Source: Bradyrhizobium genomosp. I (2014)
GTDB lineage: Bacteria; Pseudomonadota; Alphaproteobacteria; Rhizobiales; Xanthobacteraceae
DNA: 35,066 bases
Assembly: GCF_000261685.1 (NCBI RefSeq)
Contig: NZ_AJQE01000164.1
Span: 1-35,066, forward strand
Direction of reading: 5' to 3'
The position numbers and the translations under genes were made by a program. Shown in pieces: positions 32,329-35,066 of this stretch; positions within the stretch are counted from its first letter, which is position 1, and each line of letters begins with the position of its first letter. Below the pieces are notes generated by a model. The model made no database searches. It was not told the origin of the DNA and worked only from the letters and a program-made list of their open reading frames with translations.

Positions 32329-33274
32329 TGTTCTCTCCCTGTTGCCATTTGCGACGCTGCAGGCCGAACCAGGAGACCATGATCGCAGCGAGCAGGAACG
32401 GAATCATGGCGCTGGATATCGCCGCGCCCTCGCCGAGCTGCCCGGCGATGATCGCGCGCTGGTAGGACAGCGTCGCCATCAGATGGGTGGCGTTGACGGG
32501 GCCGCCGCGCGTCATCGCCCAGATCAACTGGAAGTCGGTGAAGGTGAACAGCACCGAGAAGGTCATCACGACGGCGATGATCGGCGTCAGCAGCGGATAG
32601 GTGATGTACCGGAAATTCTGCCAGCGCGTGGCGCCGTCGAGCGTTGCGGCTTCATAGAGCGACGGCGACACCGTCTGCAGGCCTGCGAGCAGCGTGATCG
32701 CCACGAACGGCACGCCGCGCCAGATATTGGCGAAGATCACGCAAATGCGGGCCCAGGTCGTGTCGCCGAGGAAGTTGATGTTCTGGTCGATCAGGCCGAG
32801 ATGCTTCAGCGACCAGGAGATGATGGAGAATTGCGAGTCGAAGATCCACCAGAACGCCAGCGCCGAGAGCACCGTCGGCACGATGAAGGGGATCAGGACC
32901 ATCGCGCGCAGCATCGCCTTGAACGGCATATTCTCGTTCAGCAAGAGCGCGAGATAGAGCCCGATCGCGAATTTGAGGGCGCTGGCGACGAAGGTGTAGA
33001 GCAGCGTGTTGAACACCGACAGCCAGAAGATGGAATCGTCCCACAGCCACTCATAGTTCTCGGTGGCGACGAAGTGCCCGACCCTGCCAATACGGGTGTC
33101 CGTGAAGGACAGCCAGATGCCGAGTCCCAGCGGATAGGCCAGGAAGAAGATCAGGAACGCCATGGCCGGCACCATGAACCAGAAGCCGAGCCAGTTGCGA
33201 TTGTGTTTGAGCTGGGTCCAGGCGCTGTCCTCGCTCATCTGAGGCTTGGCCCGGGGAATTGCGACATCAGCCAT
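32321..33274 (-). CDS. carbohydrate ABC transporter permease, MalF type
   Basis: First permease of the importer, 317 residues, about six helices after a polar N-terminus. The EAA loop reads YEAATLDGATRWQNFRYITYPLLTPII. Forms the heterodimeric channel with the product of the overlapping downstream gene (eight-base overlap). Separated from the binding-protein gene by 64 bp containing a perfect 12-bp stem-loop. ATG 33274 has only a modest ribosome site (CAGGGA, distant), which with the stem-loop would lower permease output relative to binding protein. Confidence 0.9.
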   Translation of the reverse strand: MADVAIPRAKPQMSEDSAWTQLKHNRNWLGFWFMVPAMAFLIFFLAYPLGLGIWLSFTDTRIGRVGHFVATENYEWLWDDSIFWLSVFNTLLYTFVASALKFAIGLYLALLLNENMPFKAMLRAMVLIPFIVPTVLSALAFWWIFDSQFSIISWSLKHLGLIDQNINFLGDTTWARICVIFANIWRGVPFVAITLLAGLQTVSPSLYEAATLDGATRWQNFRYITYPLLTPIIAVVMTFSVLFTFTDFQLIWAMTRGGPVNATHLMATLSYQRAIIAGQLGEGAAISSAMIPFLLAAIMVSWFGLQRRKWQQGENND

Positions 33275-33302
33275 GCCCGATATCCCTGATCGAAATGTTG
33301 AC

Positions 33303-33330
33303 GAGCGGGCGGCCGGATGGCCGCCCGCTC
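33303..33330 (-). ncRNA. intercistronic stem-loop between binding-protein and permease genes
   Basis: Perfect 12-base GC-rich stem (GAGCGGGCGGCC at 33303-33314, complement at 33319-33330) with a four-base loop, eight bases past the binding-protein stop. Not followed by a T-run. In maltose-type operons such structures stabilise the upstream binding-protein message and thin out downstream expression. Listed as an RNA structural element, not as an independent RNA gene. Confidence 0.6.
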
Positions 33331-33338
33331 CGTGATCC

Positions 33339-34658
33339 TCAGCGATAGATGCGCTTCAGCTGGCGCTCGGCTTCCGCCATCGCGCCCTTCGCATCCTTGG
33401 CGCCGGTGCAGTAATTGGCGAACATGTCGACGACGATGAAGTCGGCGATCGCAGTTGCCGCCTTCTCGCCGACGGTCCCGATACCGGAGGCCGGCAGAGT
33501 GCGCTTGGAAGCCTGCGCGAACACGGCGTTCTTCGGATCCGCCTTCCAGATCGGCGCCGACTCATAGGCGTTCAAGGTCTGCGTCAGATAGCCTTGCGCG
33601 CCATCCAGCCACTTCTCGTAATTCTCCTTCTCCAGCATGAAGGCGATAAAGGCCTTCGCCGCATTCGGATATTTGGTGAAGTTGAAGGCGAGGATCGGCA
33701 GCGCAAGCTGCAGCTCGGTCGGCTTGCCGACCGGGCCGACCGGCCAGAGCGCGTGATAGGTGTCCTCGGCGAGTTCCTTCTTGCTCGCATCGGTCTTGGC
33801 GGCGACGTAGATCGAGATGCCGTTCGCCGTGCAATAGAGCTCGCCGGCGAGGAACGCCTTGTTGTTGGAGGAGTCGTTCCAGGACGCCGTGCCCGGGATG
33901 AAGCTGTCATACAGCGCCTTGCAATATTCCAGCGCCTTCGCCGTTTCCGGCGAGTTGATGATGATCTTGTCGTTCTGGTCGACCGTGTAGGCGCCATGCC
34001 CCCACAGCACCCAGTGCAGCCACGAATTGCCGTCACCCGAGGCATGACCGAGCGCGAAGCCCGCCGGCGTGTTGTTCTTCTTCAGGGCCTTGCACATCTC
34101 GAGGAAGCCGGGGAAATCCTTCGGGAATTCCTTGAAGCCGGCCTTGTCGAGCGCCGACTTGCGGTACGTCATGTAGCCGCCGTTGGTCGCGACGGGAATG
34201 CCGAGCCAGTCGTTGCCTTGCTTGCAGGTCTTGGCCGCCGCATCGGTCCAGCCGCCATATTTCTTGCCGAGATAATCGGCGACGTCGTTCATCTTCAGCA
34301 CTTTGGTGGGAAACAGCTGCGGCAGCGTGTGCAGGCCCCATGCGAGATCGAGTCCGGAGCCGGTGTTGGCTGCAACCGAAGCCTTCGGCTGCACGTCCTC
34401 GAAGGACTCACTGAACACGTTCATCTCGGTGCCGGTGGCAGCCTTGAACGCCGCAACCATCGCGTTGAACGCATCGTCCTCCTGCGGCACGAAGCGCTTC
34501 CACCGCATCACGGTCAGCTTGGCGCCGGGCTCGGCCTTCCAGGGCGCGCTCTGCGCCCAGGCCTTGGCGAACTCGAAAAGTGCCGGCCCGGTCAGCATGC
34601 CGGTCGCAGCCAGTGCCGTTCCGCCTTGAAGCAGCGTCCGGCGGGTAAAGTCTTGCAT
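33339..34658 (-). CDS. sugar ABC transporter substrate-binding protein (Tat-exported)
   Basis: Periplasmic binding protein family 1, 439 residues. The N-terminus is a twin-arginine signal (FTRRTLLQGGTALAATGML, cleavage near AKAWA-QS), so export is folded via Tat and there is no lipobox Cys. The mature part has LTVMRWKRFVPQEDDAFNAMVAAF and later KAFIAFMLEKENYEKWL, standard for this family. ATG 34658 follows GGGAGG (about four bases). The ligand is not readable; the downstream SDR, KdgK and Eda suggest a sugar acid or a sugar oxidised after entry. The ATPase gene is 44 bp upstream. Confidence 0.9.
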   Translation of the reverse strand: MQDFTRRTLLQGGTALAATGMLTGPALFEFAKAWAQSAPWKAEPGAKLTVMRWKRFVPQEDDAFNAMVAAFKAATGTEMNVFSESFEDVQPKASVAANTGSGLDLAWGLHTLPQLFPTKVLKMNDVADYLGKKYGGWTDAAAKTCKQGNDWLGIPVATNGGYMTYRKSALDKAGFKEFPKDFPGFLEMCKALKKNNTPAGFALGHASGDGNSWLHWVLWGHGAYTVDQNDKIIINSPETAKALEYCKALYDSFIPGTASWNDSSNNKAFLAGELYCTANGISIYVAAKTDASKKELAEDTYHALWPVGPVGKPTELQLALPILAFNFTKYPNAAKAFIAFMLEKENYEKWLDGAQGYLTQTLNAYESAPIWKADPKNAVFAQASKRTLPASGIGTVGEKAATAIADFIVVDMFANYCTGAKDAKGAMAEAERQLKRIYR

Positions 34659-34702
34659 GTCGTCCTCCCTGTGATGCTTTTTCTTGTCTTGGTTAAACTA
34701 CA

Positions 34703-35066
34703 CTACGCGTTGAGGCGTTTTCCCGTCGCGTCGTCGAACAAGTGCACCAGTGACGGGTCGGGCTTCAATCGCACCTTGTCGCCCGGGTTGAACTGGTGAC
34801 GCTCGCGGAACACCGCGACGACCTGCTCGCCGCCGACCTTGGCGAACACCTGCGTCTCCGAGCCGGTCGGCTCGACGACGATGATCTCGGCCTCGGCGCC
34901 ATCGTCGGCGATGGTGAAATGCTCCGGCCGCACGCCGTAGACCGCGGGACGGCCGTCGGACGCCGCCGGCGCGGTCTTGAGCGGCAGCTTGACGCCGTTC
35001 GGCCCCTCGAAGGTGGCAACGCCGTTGACGCGCACGTGACCTTTGAGGAAATTCATGGCGGGGGGG
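34703..35066 (-). CDS. ABC transporter ATP-binding protein, C-terminal part (MalK/UgpC type)
   Basis: Only the last 120 or so residues are in the window; the ATPase domain lies past base 35066. AMNFLKGHV is the usual junction after the ATPase domain of MalK/UgpC/MsiK proteins, followed by the TOBE_2 regulatory region: YGVRPEHFTIAD, VVEPTGSETQVFAKVGGE and FNPGDKVRLKPDPSLVHLFDDATGKRL. It energises the importer encoded downstream. An internal ATG at 35056 is not the start. The extreme end of the window is a run of seven G, which may be an unreliable edge. Confidence 0.88.
   Translation of the reverse strand, partial: PPAMNFLKGHVRVNGVATFEGPNGVKLPLKTAPAASDGRPAVYGVRPEHFTIADDGAEAEIIVVEPTGSETQVFAKVGGEQVVAVFRERHQFNPGDKVRLKPDPSLVHLFDDATGKRLNA

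Noticed and set aside
1..35066. tRNA, rRNA, CRISPR array, insertion sequence or prophage
   Set aside because: No cloverleaf-like tRNA ends, rRNA signature, regularly spaced direct repeats, transposase, integrase or phage structural motif was seen.
35060..35066. Run of seven G at the window edge, read as Pro-Pro before AMNFL
   Set aside because: Family members usually have Ser-Pro there, so this may be an edge artefact, but a single residue at the cut end is too little to call a mutation or frameshift.

Overview
The window is 35 kb of high-GC DNA, densely coding, with codon use, gene families and intergenic repeats typical of an alphaproteobacterium. The best match is Bradyrhizobium or a close relative. 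I base this on several palindromic repeat families I associate with that genus (termini CGTCATTGCGAG, CGTCATTCCGGGG and GTAGGGTGGATTAGCC), a longer interspersed repeat near 6.3-6.9 kb, and the mix of CoA-thioester, TRAP and ABC systems. This is chromosomal accessory metabolism. I see no phage, insertion sequence, CRISPR array, tRNA or rRNA.

Layout. 1-4.6 kb: the 3' part of an MFS transporter (+) meets, tail to tail, a minus-strand run of acetoacetate decarboxylase, CorA/ZntB-type metal transporter and OprB-type porin. 4.8-6.0 kb: a patatin-like phospholipase (+). 6.0-7.1 kb: non-coding DNA made of repeats. 7.1-9.7 kb: a compact minus-strand Tad/Flp minor-pilin trio (vWA/TadG-like, TadE, TadE-like). 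10.2-11.7 kb: a D-2-hydroxyacid-type FAD dehydrogenase (+). 11.8-12.4 kb: a small secreted protein (-). 12.6-14.3 kb: a GMC oxidoreductase (-).

14.6-22.7 kb: an IclR regulator and an acyl-CoA carboxylase carboxyltransferase (-) diverge from a free-standing biotin carrier protein, a TAXI-TRAP binding protein, its fused permease, and a three-domain glutaminase-STAS-cNMP protein (+). The short divergent region holds a clear palindromic operator candidate. The set looks like a regulated uptake-and-carboxylation locus, but no biotin carboxylase is present.

22.8-28.6 kb: a MazG-like pyrophosphohydrolase, a carboxymuconolactone-decarboxylase-family protein, a 33-residue membrane peptide, a DUF35/thiolase-like pair whose thiolase-like member lacks the nucleophilic Cys, a class III CoA-transferase, a small coiled-coil protein, and an SCP2-type thiolase that keeps its Cys.

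28.7-35.07 kb: one minus-strand sugar or sugar-acid operon, ABC ATPase (cut by the window end), Tat-exported binding protein, two permeases, an SDR resembling D-erythronate dehydrogenase, KDG kinase and KDPG aldolase. It would import a sugar or sugar acid and finish its breakdown through 2-keto-3-deoxygluconate to pyruvate and glyceraldehyde-3-phosphate.

The points most worth a second look are the Cys-less thiolase/DUF35 pair (possible retro-aldolase), the glutaminase-STAS-cNMP fusion beside a TAXI transporter, the IclR operator, the palindrome before the thiolase gene, and the perfect stem-loop between binding-protein and permease genes in the ABC operon. All functions are read from sequence by eye, with no database search.
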